Of a stretch of 64,000 nt of DNA, positions 1-8,386 are shown one piece after another. The DNA lies in NCBI GenBank assembly GCA_004562915.1, contig SFQZ01000007.1, positions 5,485-69,484 on the forward strand. The letters run 5' to 3'. The position numbers and the translations under genes are program-made. The stretch comes from a bacterium (GTDB lineage Bacteria; Bacillota_A; Clostridia; Lachnospirales; Lachnospiraceae). Numbering within the stretch: the stretch's first letter is position 1; each line of letters starts with the position of its first letter. Under the pieces are notes generated by a model. It did not search any database. It was given only the letters and a program-made list of their open reading frames with translations, and was not told where the DNA came from.

Positions 1-1256
1 ATTTTTCTACGCAGAAAACGATGCGACTGGCTCAGCAGCTTTATGAAGGAGTAGATGTGAAAGGACAGGGAACGGTAGGTTTGATCTCCTATCTGCGTAC
101 GGATTCTACCAGAATTTCAGAGGAAGCAGATGTAATGGCAAGGGAATTTGTTATTTCTCATTATGGAGAACAATATACGGCTGAGTCTGAAAATAAAAAG
201 AAGGAAAAGAAAAACGTACAGGATGCTCATGAAGCAATCCGACCTACAGATGTAAATCGAATGCCTGCGTTGATAAAGGAATCTCTTTCCAGAGATCAGT
301 TCCGTTTGTATCAGCTGATATGGAAACGTTTTGTTGCCAGCAGAATGAAACCTGCTGTTTATGAGACAACATCTGTGAAAATCAAAGGCGGAGAATATCT
401 TTTCACAGTTGCAGCATCTAAACTGGTTTTTGACGGTTTTATGTCCGTGTATGTACAGGAAGAAGAAGAAAAAGAGCAAAATAATACTCTGGTGAGAGGA
501 ATTGATGAAGATACAAAACTGGAGTTTTCTTCTTTTGAAAGTCAACAGCATTTTACACAGCCGCCGGCGCACTATACCGAGGCGTCACTGGTAAAGACAC
601 TGGAGGAACTGGGCATTGGGAGGCCGAGTACGTATGCACCAACGATCACTACGATTCTGGCAAGAAGGTATGTGGTGAAAGAACAAAAGAATTTGTATAT
701 GACTGAATTGGGCGAAGTGGTAAATCAGATGATGAAGAAAGCTTTTCCAAGTATTGTGGATGTGAATTTTACAGCTACACTGGAAGACCTGTTGGATAAA
801 GTGGGTGACGGAACGGTGGACTGGAAAGTAGTTGTCCGCAATTTTTATCCGGATCTGGATCAGGCGGTGAAAGATGCTGAGAAAGAACTGGAACAGGTAA
901 AACTGGAAGATGAAGTGACAGATGTAATCTGTGAAAACTGCGGAAGAAATATGGTCATAAAATATGGACCACACGGAAGATTTCTGGCTTGTCCGGGATT
1001 TCCGGAGTGCCGCAACACAAAACCATATCTGGAACGGATCGGGGTTAAATGTCCGAAATGTGGAAAAGATGTGGTTTTGAAAAAAACGAAAAAAGGACGT
1101 AAATACTATGGATGTGAGGATAATCCGGAATGTGATTTTATGTCTTGGCAGAGACCGTTGGACGAGAAATGTCCGAAATGCGGCGGTTATATGCTTGAAA
1201 AAGGAAATAAAAAGGTATGTGCCGATGAGCATTGCGGTTATGTTGCTGTAAAATAG
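1..1256 (+). CDS. topA: DNA topoisomerase I (5'-truncated by window edge)
   Basis: This is the C-terminal 417 codons of type IA DNA topoisomerase I, which relaxes negative supercoils by a tyrosine-linked single-strand break. The frame is already open at base 3, so the start lies outside the window. The motif SYLRTDST carries the catalytic tyrosine, whose codon is at 90-92. The motif LGIGRPSTYAPT follows near 610-650. The tail from about base 925 holds three zinc-ribbon modules with CxxC pairs (CENC, CPKC, CPKC), as usual in Firmicute TopA. A strong hairpin terminator follows directly. The identification is secure; only the N-terminal Toprim part is missing. Confidence 0.97.
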   Translation, partial: FSTQKTMRLAQQLYEGVDVKGQGTVGLISYLRTDSTRISEEADVMAREFVISHYGEQYTAESENKKKEKKNVQDAHEAIRPTDVNRMPALIKESLSRDQFRLYQLIWKRFVASRMKPAVYETTSVKIKGGEYLFTVAASKLVFDGFMSVYVQEEEEKEQNNTLVRGIDEDTKLEFSSFESQQHFTQPPAHYTEASLVKTLEELGIGRPSTYAPTITTILARRYVVKEQKNLYMTELGEVVNQMMKKAFPSIVDVNFTATLEDLLDKVGDGTVDWKVVVRNFYPDLDQAVKDAEKELEQVKLEDEVTDVICENCGRNMVIKYGPHGRFLACPGFPECRNTKPYLERIGVKCPKCGKDVVLKKTKKGRKYYGCEDNPECDFMSWQRPLDEKCPKCGGYMLEKGNKKVCADEHCGYVAVK

Positions 1257-1266
1257 AGTCTTTTTT

Positions 1267-1297
1267 ATGTCCCGGGCGAAAAGTCCGGGACATTTTT
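1267..1297 (+). terminator. Rho-independent terminator of topA
   Basis: A perfect 9-bp stem, ATGTCCCGG paired with CCGGGACAT, encloses a 9-nt loop and is followed by five T residues. It starts 11 bases after the topA stop codon. Confidence 0.9.
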
Positions 1298-1440
1298 ACA
1301 TCATAGGAAAGTGCTTCGCGTTTCCCTATGATGTAAAAAAGCCCTCCGGGGGAATGCACACGATGTGCCGATGTGCAAGCCCCTCATGAGTGAGGGGGGT
1401 GAAGTGGGCTCACCCACTTTGTTTGTACTGAATAAATATT
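1298..1440. repeat. Structured intergenic repeat, long form
   Basis: A hairpin (ACATCATAGGAAA paired with TTTCCCTATGATGT around a 10-nt loop) is followed by further stem-forming blocks (CCCTCCGGGGG, CCCCTCATGAGTGAGGGG, GTGGGCTCACCCAC) and the text ACTTTGTTTG. A shorter, degraded relative lies downstream of codY at 2409-2475 and keeps both the AGGAAA...TTTCTATGAT hairpin and the ACTTTGTT end. No open reading frame is evident. It looks like a dispersed palindromic repeat. Confidence 0.6.
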
Positions 1441-1449
1441 CAGAAAACA
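1435..1449. promoter_or_regulatory. CodY-box-like site upstream of codY
   Basis: AATATTCAGAAAACA matches the CodY consensus AATTTTCWGAAAATT at 12 of 15 positions, including the central TTCAGAAAA. It ends 22 bp before the -35 hexamer of the codY promoter, which suits autoregulation. Three mismatches make it a moderate match only. Confidence 0.45.
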
Positions 1450-1471
1450 TCCAAAAAATGGGAAAATAGTA

Positions 1472-1500
1472 TTGATATTCGGTAAAGTGCATGATACAAT
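1472..1500 (+). promoter_or_regulatory. Sigma-A promoter of codY
   Basis: TTGATA at 1472-1477 and TACAAT at 1495-1500 are separated by 17 bp. The predicted start near 1507 gives a leader of about 40 nt. Confidence 0.8.
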
Positions 1501-1545
1501 ACCAATATATATGAATGAAATAAATAATTAAGAAAGGAGTAGAAG

Positions 1546-2346
1546 ATGAGCGTACAGTTATTGGATAAAACCAGGAAAATCAACAAGTTGTTACACAATA
1601 ACAGTTCGACGAAAGTAGTATTTAATGACATTTGTAAAGTTATGATGGAGACACTTGATTCAAATATTCTGGTAATCAGTAAAAAGGGAAAAGTCCTTGG
1701 TGTCAGCCTCTGTCCCGGTGTTGAGGAGATCACAGAGTTGATTGAAGATAAGGTTGGAAGCCATGTAGATCCTCTGTTGAATGACAGATTTTTGAGCGTT
1801 TTATCTACCAAGGAGAATGTGAATCTTCAGACTCTCGGGTTTGAGGGAGAGAACATTGAGCAATACCGTGCAATCATCAATCCAATTGATATCGCAGGAG
1901 AACGTCTGGGAACAGTATTTATGTATCGGAATTCCGATCAGTATGATATTGAAGATATCATTGTCAGCGAATATGGAACAACTGTCGTAGGACTTGAGAT
2001 GATGCGATCTGTAAATGAAGAGAATGCGGAAGAAGCAAGAAAGGTTCAGGTCGTTAAGTCGGCATTCAGTACCCTTTCTTTCTCTGAATTAGAAGCAATT
2101 ATTCATATTTTTGATGAACTGGATGGAGATGAGGGAATCCTGGTGGCAAGTAAAATTGCGGATAGAGTGGGAATTACCCGTTCTGTGATTGTTAATGCTC
2201 TGCGTAAGTTTGAGAGTGCAGGAGTGATCGAATCCAGATCCAGCGGAATGAAAGGAACCTATATAAAGGTTTTGAATGAAGTGATTTTTGATGAGCTGGA
2301 AGAACTAAAGAACAGAAAAAATCTGAAAAATTATGAAAAGAATTAA
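1546..2346 (+). CDS. codY: GTP-sensing global transcriptional regulator CodY
   Basis: CodY is a dimeric repressor in low-GC Gram-positives that senses branched-chain amino acids and GTP and controls stationary-phase metabolism. The 266-residue product has the usual family length (about 260). Its N-terminal effector-binding GAF-like half is followed by a winged helix-turn-helix near residues 200-250 (ASKIADRVGITRSVIVNAL, then ESAGVIESRS). The start is fixed by AGAAAGGAG at about 1531. The gene stands alone between two terminators, unlike the Bacillus codY operon with clp and xer genes. A CodY-box-like site upstream suggests autoregulation. Confidence 0.95.
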   Translation: MSVQLLDKTRKINKLLHNNSSTKVVFNDICKVMMETLDSNILVISKKGKVLGVSLCPGVEEITELIEDKVGSHVDPLLNDRFLSVLSTKENVNLQTLGFEGENIEQYRAIINPIDIAGERLGTVFMYRNSDQYDIEDIIVSEYGTTVVGLEMMRSVNEENAEEARKVQVVKSAFSTLSFSELEAIIHIFDELDGDEGILVASKIADRVGITRSVIVNALRKFESAGVIESRSSGMKGTYIKVLNEVIFDELEELKNRKNLKNYEKN

Positions 2347-2380
2347 GTGGTTTTAAAATTTATCAGGTAATACGAAAGAA

Positions 2381-2411
2381 AAGATATCGCATAAAAGCGG
2401 TATCTTTTTTA
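2381..2411 (+). terminator. Rho-independent terminator of codY
   Basis: GATATCGC and GCGGTATC form an 8-bp stem with one G-T pair around ATAAAA, followed by six T residues. Confidence 0.85.
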
Positions 2412-2475
2412 TATCAACAGGAAAGCCTTTAGACTTTTCTATGATATAAAATCCTCCGAGGCCTGCCTACTTTGT
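2409..2475. repeat. Degraded short copy of the intergenic repeat
   Basis: This stretch keeps the order of the 1298-1440 element (ATATCAACAGGAAA, TTTTCTATGATAT, ATCCTCCGAGG, CTACTTTGTT) but lacks its middle 60 or so bases. Together with the codY terminator, the groES promoter and CIRCE it accounts for the identifiable content of the 341-bp codY-groES gap. Confidence 0.5.
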
Positions 2476-2582
2476 TCTATTCAACATATATTAAAAAATA
2501 TAAAAAGTGAGATATCAAGAGAAATAGAGAGATATCAGAAGATATATTGAAAAAATACAAGAATAATCGGTGAAAAATGACG

Positions 2583-2611
2583 TTGCGAAATAACACCAAA
2601 ATCACTAATAT
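2583..2611 (+). promoter_or_regulatory. Sigma-A promoter of groES-groEL
   Basis: TTGCGA at 2583-2588 and TAATAT at 2606-2611 are separated by 17 bp. The predicted start falls at about 2618, just ahead of the CIRCE operator. Confidence 0.75.
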
Positions 2612-2621
2612 ATGACTATCG

Positions 2622-2648
2622 GTAGCACTCAACCAAAGTGAGTGCTAA
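2622..2648. promoter_or_regulatory. CIRCE operator (HrcA binding site)
   Basis: GTAGCACTC and GAGTGCTAA are separated by 9 bp. This differs from the consensus TTAGCACTC-N9-GAGTGCTAA at one base. It overlaps the start region of the groESL transcript, as expected for HrcA heat-shock repression. Confidence 0.95.
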
Positions 2649-2687
2649 TAAATTAAAGAGTTTTCATTATATAAGGAGGCAATAGAT

Positions 2688-2972
2688 ATGAAATTAGTAC
2701 CATTAGGAGACAGAGTTGTATTAAAACAGATGGTTGCAGAAGAAACTACAAAATCCGGTATTGTACTTCCGGGACAGGCGCAGGAAAAACCGCAGCAGGC
2801 TGAAGTTATCGCAGTTGGACCTGGCGGAGTGGTAGATGGTAAAGAAGTTAAAATGGAAGTTGCAGCTGGAGATCAGGTAATCTATTCTAAGTATGCAGGA
2901 ACGGAAGTAAAACTTGATGGAGAAGAGTATATCATAGTAAAACAGAATGATATTCTGGCAGTTGTAAAATAA
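2688..2972 (+). CDS. groES: Co-chaperonin GroES
   Basis: The 94-residue product is the 10-kDa lid of the GroEL folding chamber. Family features are the N-terminal KLVPLGDRVVLKQ, the mobile loop around residues 17-33 (ETTKSGIVLP), and the C-terminal VKQNDILAV. A strong AAGGAGG lies at about 2673-2679. It is the first gene of the groESL operon behind a CIRCE-controlled promoter. Confidence 0.97.
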   Translation: MKLVPLGDRVVLKQMVAEETTKSGIVLPGQAQEKPQQAEVIAVGPGGVVDGKEVKMEVAAGDQVIYSKYAGTEVKLDGEEYIIVKQNDILAVVK

Positions 2973-3019
2973 AATTCACATAATATTTGAATAATAGATA
3001 ATCAGGAGGAATGATAATC

Positions 3020-4642
3020 ATGGCTAAAGAAATTAAGTTCGGCGCAGACGCAAGAGCAGCACTGGAAAAAGGTGTAAATCAGCTGGCTGATACAGTAAGA
3101 GTAACACTGGGACCGAAAGGAAGAAATGTTGTACTGGCAAAACCTTACGGTGCTCCATTGATCACAAATGATGGTGTTACTATCGCAAAAGAAATTGAAC
3201 TGGAAGATGGATTTGAAAACATGGGAGCACAGTTGATTCGTGAAGTTGCTTCTAAGACAAATGATGTTGCAGGTGATGGTACTACTACAGCAACGGTATT
3301 GGCACAGGCAATGGTTAATGAAGGAATGAAAAACCTGGCAGCAGGTGCAAATCCGATCGTTCTGAGAAAAGGTATGAAGAAAGCAACAGATAAAGCAGTT
3401 GAATTGATTGCAGCTATGAGTAAACAGGTTGAAGGAAAAGATCAGATTGCAAGAGTTGCAGCAGTATCTTCCGGAGATGAAGAAGTTGGTCAGCTGGTCG
3501 CAGATGCAATGGAAAAAGTATCCAAAGACGGTGTAATTACTATTGAAGAATCCAAAACTATGAAGACAGAGCTGGATCTGGTAGAAGGTATGCAGTTTGA
3601 CCGTGGATATATTTCTGCATATATGGCAACAGACACAGAGAAGATGGAAGCTGTACTGGATAATCCTTATATTCTGATTACAGATAAAAAGATTTCCAAT
3701 ATTCAGGAAATTCTGCCGCTTCTGGAACAGATTGTACAGTCCGGTGCTAAATTGCTGATCATTGCAGAGGACATTGAAGGAGAAGCACTGACAACTTTGA
3801 TTGTTAACAAACTGAGAGGAACTTTCTCCGTTGCAGCTGTAAAAGCTCCGGGATATGGTGACAGAAGAAAAGAAATGCTCCGTGATATCGCTATACTGAC
3901 AGGTGGAGAGGTTATTTCTGATGAGCTTGGTCTGGATCTGAAAGAAGCTACTCTGGATCAGCTGGGACGTGCAAAATCCGTAAAGGTACAGAAAGAAAAT
4001 ACAGTAATCGTTGACGGAGAAGGATCTAAAGAAGAAATCAATGCAAGAATCAGTCAGATCAGAAGCCAGATTGAAGAGACAACATCAGAATTTGATCGCG
4101 AAAAACTTCAGGAGAGACTGGCTAAGCTGGCAGGCGGTGTTGCAGTAATCCGTGTAGGTGCAGCAACAGAAACTGAGATGAAAGAAGCTAAACTGCGTAT
4201 GGAAGATGCTCTGGCAGCTACAAAAGCGGCTGTAGAAGAAGGAATTATCGCAGGTGGTGGATCAGCTTATGTTCATGTAACAAAAGAGTTGCAGAGTCTG
4301 GTAGATACTCTGGATGGAGATGAAAAAACAGGTGCAAAGATTATTATGAAAGCTCTGGAAGCTCCACTTTACCATATTGCAGCAAATGCAGGCCTGGAAG
4401 GTTCCGTAATCATCAATAAAGTAAAAGAGTCAGAAGTAGGAACCGGTTTTGATGCATACAAAGAAGAATATGTGGATATGGTAAAAGCTGGTATTCTGGA
4501 TCCTGCAAAAGTAACCAGAAGTGCTCTGCAGAATGCAACAAGTGTTGCATCCACATTGCTGACAACAGAATCTGTAGTATCTATTATTAAGGAAGATGCA
4601 CCGGCTGCACCAGCAGGAAATCCTGGAATGGGAATGATGTAA
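3020..4642 (+). CDS. groEL: Chaperonin GroEL
   Basis: This is the 60-kDa ATP-dependent folding chaperonin, 540 residues from the chosen start. Conserved features include TLGPKGRNVVL, the nucleotide-binding GDGTTTATVLA near residue 86, and the Gly-Met C-terminal tail GMGMM. An in-frame ATG at 3011 lies only one base after AGGAGG (3004-3009), so the ATG at 3020 with MAKEIKFG is the credible start. It is co-transcribed with groES 47 bp upstream. Confidence 0.97.
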   Translation: MAKEIKFGADARAALEKGVNQLADTVRVTLGPKGRNVVLAKPYGAPLITNDGVTIAKEIELEDGFENMGAQLIREVASKTNDVAGDGTTTATVLAQAMVNEGMKNLAAGANPIVLRKGMKKATDKAVELIAAMSKQVEGKDQIARVAAVSSGDEEVGQLVADAMEKVSKDGVITIEESKTMKTELDLVEGMQFDRGYISAYMATDTEKMEAVLDNPYILITDKKISNIQEILPLLEQIVQSGAKLLIIAEDIEGEALTTLIVNKLRGTFSVAAVKAPGYGDRRKEMLRDIAILTGGEVISDELGLDLKEATLDQLGRAKSVKVQKENTVIVDGEGSKEEINARISQIRSQIEETTSEFDREKLQERLAKLAGGVAVIRVGAATETEMKEAKLRMEDALAATKAAVEEGIIAGGGSAYVHVTKELQSLVDTLDGDEKTGAKIIMKALEAPLYHIAANAGLEGSVIINKVKESEVGTGFDAYKEEYVDMVKAGILDPAKVTRSALQNATSVASTLLTTESVVSIIKEDAPAAPAGNPGMGMM

Positions 4643-4684
4643 GTATCAATATAGAGTGAGTGATTGTTCACAAATTTTTTAGAA

Positions 4685-4722
4685 AAGCAGGAGCCAATCG
4701 GATAGACGATGGCTCCTGTTTG
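4685..4722. terminator. Hairpin after groEL
   Basis: A 12-bp interrupted stem (AGGAGCCAATCG with CGATGGCTCCT) lies 45 bases after groEL. The downstream T tract is weak (TGTTTGT), but a T-rich tract lies on the other side when read on the minus strand. Confidence 0.6.
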
Positions 4723-4794
4723 TGCTAAAATATTTGTAGTTTGAGTAGTTGTTCTGTACCTTGGATTTACGGAACGGCATTCGCAGGCATTAAG

Positions 4795-4814
4795 AGGTCA
4801 TTAAAGTATGACCT
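4795..4814. promoter_or_regulatory. Inverted repeat near a possible promoter
   Basis: AGGTCAT-N6-ATGACCT is a perfect 7+7 palindrome ending just before TATTAT (4818-4823), a possible -10 for the 4853 gene. The repeat would cover the -35 position. Its regulator is not recognised. Confidence 0.35.
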
Positions 4815-4852
4815 TAGTATTATAGGAATGATTAAAGAAGAAAGGGTACAGA

Positions 4853-5518
4853 ATGGCGGAAAAAAGATACGAAAGTGATTTGACGAGGAAAGAAAAACGA
4901 CAGCTCGAGTGGGAAAAAATTAAAAATATGTCATGGAAAGACAGAATCGCTCATATATGGGCGTATTATAAGCCTCACATGGCGATTGGAATTGCCATCA
5001 TTGCGATTTTGAGTGTAATCGGGCAAATGATTTACCGATCTCAGTTTGATACTGTTTTTTATGCCACAATCCTGAATGGAGGAGCGGGGGATTCAGGAGC
5101 GATGGCGGAAGATTTCAAAGAATACATCGGAGACAATGACAAGTATCATGAGATTACAATTGATTCCAGTATGTTTTTTTCAGGGGATGACAGTCAGGAT
5201 TATACATCTGTTATGAAGTTTACGACATTGATCGGAGCCAGAGAAATAGATGCAGTCATAGCCACAAAAGAGCAATTTGATAAATACATGGAACTGGATG
5301 CATTTATTCCAATGGATGAATTGTTGACCGAAGAGCAGATAGAAATGTATGGAGATGATGTGGGTGAGTATGCGATTCATGTCAGATCCAGCGAGAAACT
5401 GGAAGAATTTGGAATGACTCCGGGAGAAGATGCATATCTGGCAGTATTTGTTTATACGGAACAGATTGATAATGCAAAATCATTTATAAAATACATATGT
5501 GAAGGAGGAGAATCATGA
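4853..5518 (+). CDS. Single-pass membrane protein of unknown function
   Basis: The 221-residue product has a charged cytoplasmic start (about 40 residues, rich in Lys, Arg and Glu), one hydrophobic segment near residues 43-60 (MAIGIAIIAILSVIG), and a long acidic extracytoplasmic part. That part is reminiscent of a solute-binding or sensor domain but carries no recognised motif. GAAAGG at about 4840 supports the start. The stop overlaps the next gene by four bases (ATGA), so the two are translationally coupled and probably act together. I believe similar proteins occur in other Lachnospiraceae but do not know a function. Confidence 0.8.
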   Translation: MAEKRYESDLTRKEKRQLEWEKIKNMSWKDRIAHIWAYYKPHMAIGIAIIAILSVIGQMIYRSQFDTVFYATILNGGAGDSGAMAEDFKEYIGDNDKYHEITIDSSMFFSGDDSQDYTSVMKFTTLIGAREIDAVIATKEQFDKYMELDAFIPMDELLTEEQIEMYGDDVGEYAIHVRSSEKLEEFGMTPGEDAYLAVFVYTEQIDNAKSFIKYICEGGES

Positions 5519-6027
5519 GTGATTTGTATTTGGAGGAACTGGTAAAGAAAAAGAGAACCGGGAAGGATTCAGCTCTGCGGATGGGACTGATGGCATTGAC
5601 AGCTGTTATGGTGGTGCTTGCGTTGCTTTCCTGGAATCTGATCATTATTGTGGCAGCGATTGCAGTCTGTGTGGCAGATATCTTTATTTTCCCAAGATTT
5701 AATACGGAATGGGAATATCAGTATGTAAACGGCGAAGTGGATGTGGACAGAATTCTGAATAAGGCAAAAAGAAAAAGAATCGCGAGCTTTGACATTTCAA
5801 ACGCAGAGATTCTTGCGCCTGCATCATCTCACCGCCTGGATTACTATAACAACAATCCGAAAATGAAAGTGTCTGATTATTCATCCCATGATCCGGAGAG
5901 AGAAAGAAATGTATATGCCATGGTTGTCTCAAATGAAGGCCAAATAACCAAGATTTTGTTCGAGCCATCTGAAAAAATGTTAAAAGATTTGCGAACAAAA
6001 GCACCCAGAAAAGTTTTTTTTGATTAA
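5515..6027 (+). CDS. DUF6106-like membrane protein
   Basis: The 170-residue product has two adjacent hydrophobic segments near residues 20-58, then a soluble domain with WEYQYVNGEVDVDRILNKAKRKR. This pattern resembles DUF6106 proteins, which have a PH-like C-terminal domain. The start overlaps the stop of the 4853 gene, indicating co-expression. Function is unknown; the DUF assignment is from memory and is moderately certain. Confidence 0.75.
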   Translation: MSDLYLEELVKKKRTGKDSALRMGLMALTAVMVVLALLSWNLIIIVAAIAVCVADIFIFPRFNTEWEYQYVNGEVDVDRILNKAKRKRIASFDISNAEILAPASSHRLDYYNNNPKMKVSDYSSHDPERERNVYAMVVSNEGQITKILFEPSEKMLKDLRTKAPRKVFFD

Positions 6028-6036
6028 GTTTGCGGA

Positions 6037-6065
6037 TTGACAGCCGGTTTTATTTTTGCTACACT
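6037..6065 (+). promoter_or_regulatory. Sigma-A promoter of guaB
   Basis: A perfect TTGACA at 6037-6042 and TACACT at 6060-6065 are separated by 17 bp. The predicted leader is about 35 nt. Confidence 0.85.
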
Positions 6066-6107
6066 AGGGGACAACATAAACATAAGAGTAATGAAAGGAG
6101 AACAGAA

Positions 6108-7562
6108 ATGGGTACTATTATTGGTGAAGGAATTACTTTTGATGATGTGCTGTTGGTTCCACAGTATTCTGAAGTGACTCCCAATATGATTGATTTGACT
6201 ACGCATTTGACGAAAAAAGTAAAACTGAACATTCCTATGATGAGTGCAGGAATGGATACGGTAACCGAGCATCGTATGGCTATCGCAATGGCAAGACAGG
6301 GTGGTATCGGCATTATTCACAAGAACATGTCTATTGAAGCACAGGCAGACGAAGTGGATAAAGTGAAACGTTCAGAAAACGGAGTCATCACAGACCCATT
6401 TTTCTTATCTCCGGAGCATACACTGGAAGATGCGAACAATCTGATGGCAAAATTCCGAATTTCCGGTGTACCGATTACGGAAGGAAAGAAGCTGGTAGGC
6501 ATCATTACCAACCGTGATTTGAAGTTCGAAGAAGATTTTTCAAAAAAAATCAAAGAATCTATGACTTCTGAGGGGTTGATTACTGCAAAAGAAGGCATTA
6601 CACTGGAAGAGGCCAAAACAATTCTGGCAAAAGCAAGAAAAGAAAAACTGCCGATCGTTGACGATGATTTCAATCTGAAAGGGTTGATCACGATCAAAGA
6701 TATTGAAAAACAGATTAAATATCCGTTGTCTGCAAAAGACGAGCGTGGCCGTTTGCTCTGCGGTGCTGCTGTAGGTATTACGGCAAATGTAATGGAGCGT
6801 GTTGCTGCGTTGGTAAAGGCTAATGTGGATGTTATTGTCATTGATTCTGCTCATGGACATTCCGCCAATATTTTCAGAACACTTAGACAGATTAAAGCTG
6901 CATATCCGGATCTGCAGGTGATTGCCGGTAATGTGGCAACAGGTGCAGCAACAAGAGACCTGATCGAAGCTGGTGCAGATGCTGTCAAGGTAGGTATCGG
7001 TCCTGGTTCTATCTGTACAACCCGTGTGGTTGCCGGTATTGGTGTTCCTCAGATTACAGCAGTTATGGATTGCTATAATGCAGCAAAAGAATACGGTATT
7101 CCGATCATTGCCGATGGTGGTATTAAGTATTCCGGTGATATGACGAAAGCGATTGCAGCTGGTGCCAATGTCTGCATGATGGGAAGTATTTTTGCGGGAT
7201 GTGATGAAAGCCCGGGAAGTTTCGAATTATATCAGGGAAGAAAATATAAAGTTTATCGTGGCATGGGTTCTATCGCTGCTATGGAAAACGGAAGTAAAGA
7301 CCGCTATTTCCAGACGGATGCGAAGAAATTGGTGCCGGAAGGAGTAGAAGGACGTGTAGCATATAAAGGTCATGTGGAAGATACAGTATTCCAGCTGATC
7401 GGCGGACTTCGTTCCGGTATGGGATATTGCGGAGCAAAAGATATTGAGACTTTAAAAGAGACAGGAAAGTTTGTTAAAATTTCTGCTGCATCTCTGAAAG
7501 AATCTCATCCGCATGATATTCATATTACAAAGGAAGCTCCAAACTACAGTGTAGACGAGTAA
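6108..7562 (+). CDS. guaB: Inosine-5'-monophosphate dehydrogenase
   Basis: GuaB converts IMP to XMP with NAD+, the committed step of guanine nucleotide synthesis. The product is 484 residues from the ATG at 6108, supported by AAAGGAG at 6094-6100 and by the family start GITFDDVLLVPQYS; an in-frame extension upstream runs into the promoter and is rejected. Two CBS domains occupy about residues 90-210. The catalytic loop GPGSICTTRV carries the nucleophile Cys303, and GGLRSGMGYCGA lies near the C terminus. The gene is monocistronic between a promoter and a terminator. Confidence 0.97.
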   Translation: MGTIIGEGITFDDVLLVPQYSEVTPNMIDLTTHLTKKVKLNIPMMSAGMDTVTEHRMAIAMARQGGIGIIHKNMSIEAQADEVDKVKRSENGVITDPFFLSPEHTLEDANNLMAKFRISGVPITEGKKLVGIITNRDLKFEEDFSKKIKESMTSEGLITAKEGITLEEAKTILAKARKEKLPIVDDDFNLKGLITIKDIEKQIKYPLSAKDERGRLLCGAAVGITANVMERVAALVKANVDVIVIDSAHGHSANIFRTLRQIKAAYPDLQVIAGNVATGAATRDLIEAGADAVKVGIGPGSICTTRVVAGIGVPQITAVMDCYNAAKEYGIPIIADGGIKYSGDMTKAIAAGANVCMMGSIFAGCDESPGSFELYQGRKYKVYRGMGSIAAMENGSKDRYFQTDAKKLVPEGVEGRVAYKGHVEDTVFQLIGGLRSGMGYCGAKDIETLKETGKFVKISAASLKESHPHDIHITKEAPNYSVDE

Positions 7563-7568
7563 GATAGA

Positions 7569-7600
7569 AAGCGGTTTCTCTTTGAGAGACCGCTTTATGC
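7569..7600 (+). terminator. Terminator hairpin of guaB
   Basis: AAAGCGGT-TTCTC pairs with GAGAG-ACCGCTTT around TTT seven bases after the stop. The following T tract is short. Confidence 0.7.
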
Positions 7601-7630
7601 ATTTATATCATTACAAAAGATGGGAGTAGT

Positions 7631-8368
7631 ATGGGAAATCAAAGAAGACGAGGGGGAACAAGCAACCGCTCTTATAACAGACGATATCGTATGACCAGAC
7701 AGAGACGTAAGAGACAGCTCATGAGAAGAGCGATGATTGCTCTTATTTGCGCTTTTATATGTATTGTGGCAGCAGTGATATTTTGCAGGAAAATACTGAT
7801 TCCAGAAGATACAGGTATCTATTCGCAGGAGGAAATGCAGGGAGAAGAATGGCTTGGTGCGCCTAAGCTGAATGTGGAGCTGCTTTCGGTGAATGAATAC
7901 TCAAGACCGGGGATTGCTCTTGCACAGGTTCGGGGAATTGTAATTCATTATACTGCTAATCCGGGAAGCAGCGCAAAGGCAAACAGAGATTATTTTGAAG
8001 GATTAAAAGATGCTCAGACGACGAAAGCAAGCAGCCATTTTATTATAGGGCTTGACGGAGAAATCATTCAGTGTATACCAAGTACGGAAATTTCTTATGC
8101 ATCAAATGACAGAAATAAGGATACATTATCTATAGAGTGTTGTCATCCGGATGAAACAGGGCAGTTCAATGCGAGTACATATCAATCGATGGTTGATCTG
8201 ACGGGATGGCTGTGTCAGCGTTTTGGGCTCACCGGTCAGGATGTAATTCGTCACTATGATGTTACAGGAAAACTGTGTCCCAAATATTTTGTAGAGCATG
8301 AGGATGCATGGGAACAGTTCAGGGCAGATGTAGATGCGAAAATTGAGGAGATTGAAGCATTAAAATAG
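7631..8368 (+). CDS. N-acetylmuramoyl-L-alanine amidase, Amidase_2/PGRP type, membrane-anchored
   Basis: The 245-residue product starts with an Arg-rich cytoplasmic tail (about 40 residues), then one hydrophobic segment near residues 38-56 (MIALICAFICIVAAVIF), then an Amidase_2 domain. Visible family motifs are GIVIHYTANPG (first zinc His), ASSHFIIGLDGEIIQCIP, TLSIECCHPD and VIRHYDVTGKLCPKYF, which carries the second His and the Cys ligand. Such enzymes cut the bond between MurNAc and the stem peptide on the outer face of the membrane. GGGAG precedes the start. It lies 18 bp before pepF. Confidence 0.9.
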   Translation: MGNQRRRGGTSNRSYNRRYRMTRQRRKRQLMRRAMIALICAFICIVAAVIFCRKILIPEDTGIYSQEEMQGEEWLGAPKLNVELLSVNEYSRPGIALAQVRGIVIHYTANPGSSAKANRDYFEGLKDAQTTKASSHFIIGLDGEIIQCIPSTEISYASNDRNKDTLSIECCHPDETGQFNASTYQSMVDLTGWLCQRFGLTGQDVIRHYDVTGKLCPKYFVEHEDAWEQFRADVDAKIEEIEALK

Positions 8369-8386
8369 AGAGAAAGGCGGATAAAA

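Noticed and set aside
117..1232. Long minus-strand open frames opposite topA
   Set aside because: They lack ribosome binding sites, have unlikely composition, and lie wholly opposite a conserved gene.
3011..3019. Upstream ATG for groEL
   Set aside because: It lies one base from AGGAGG; the next ATG has normal spacing and the conserved MAKEIKFG start.
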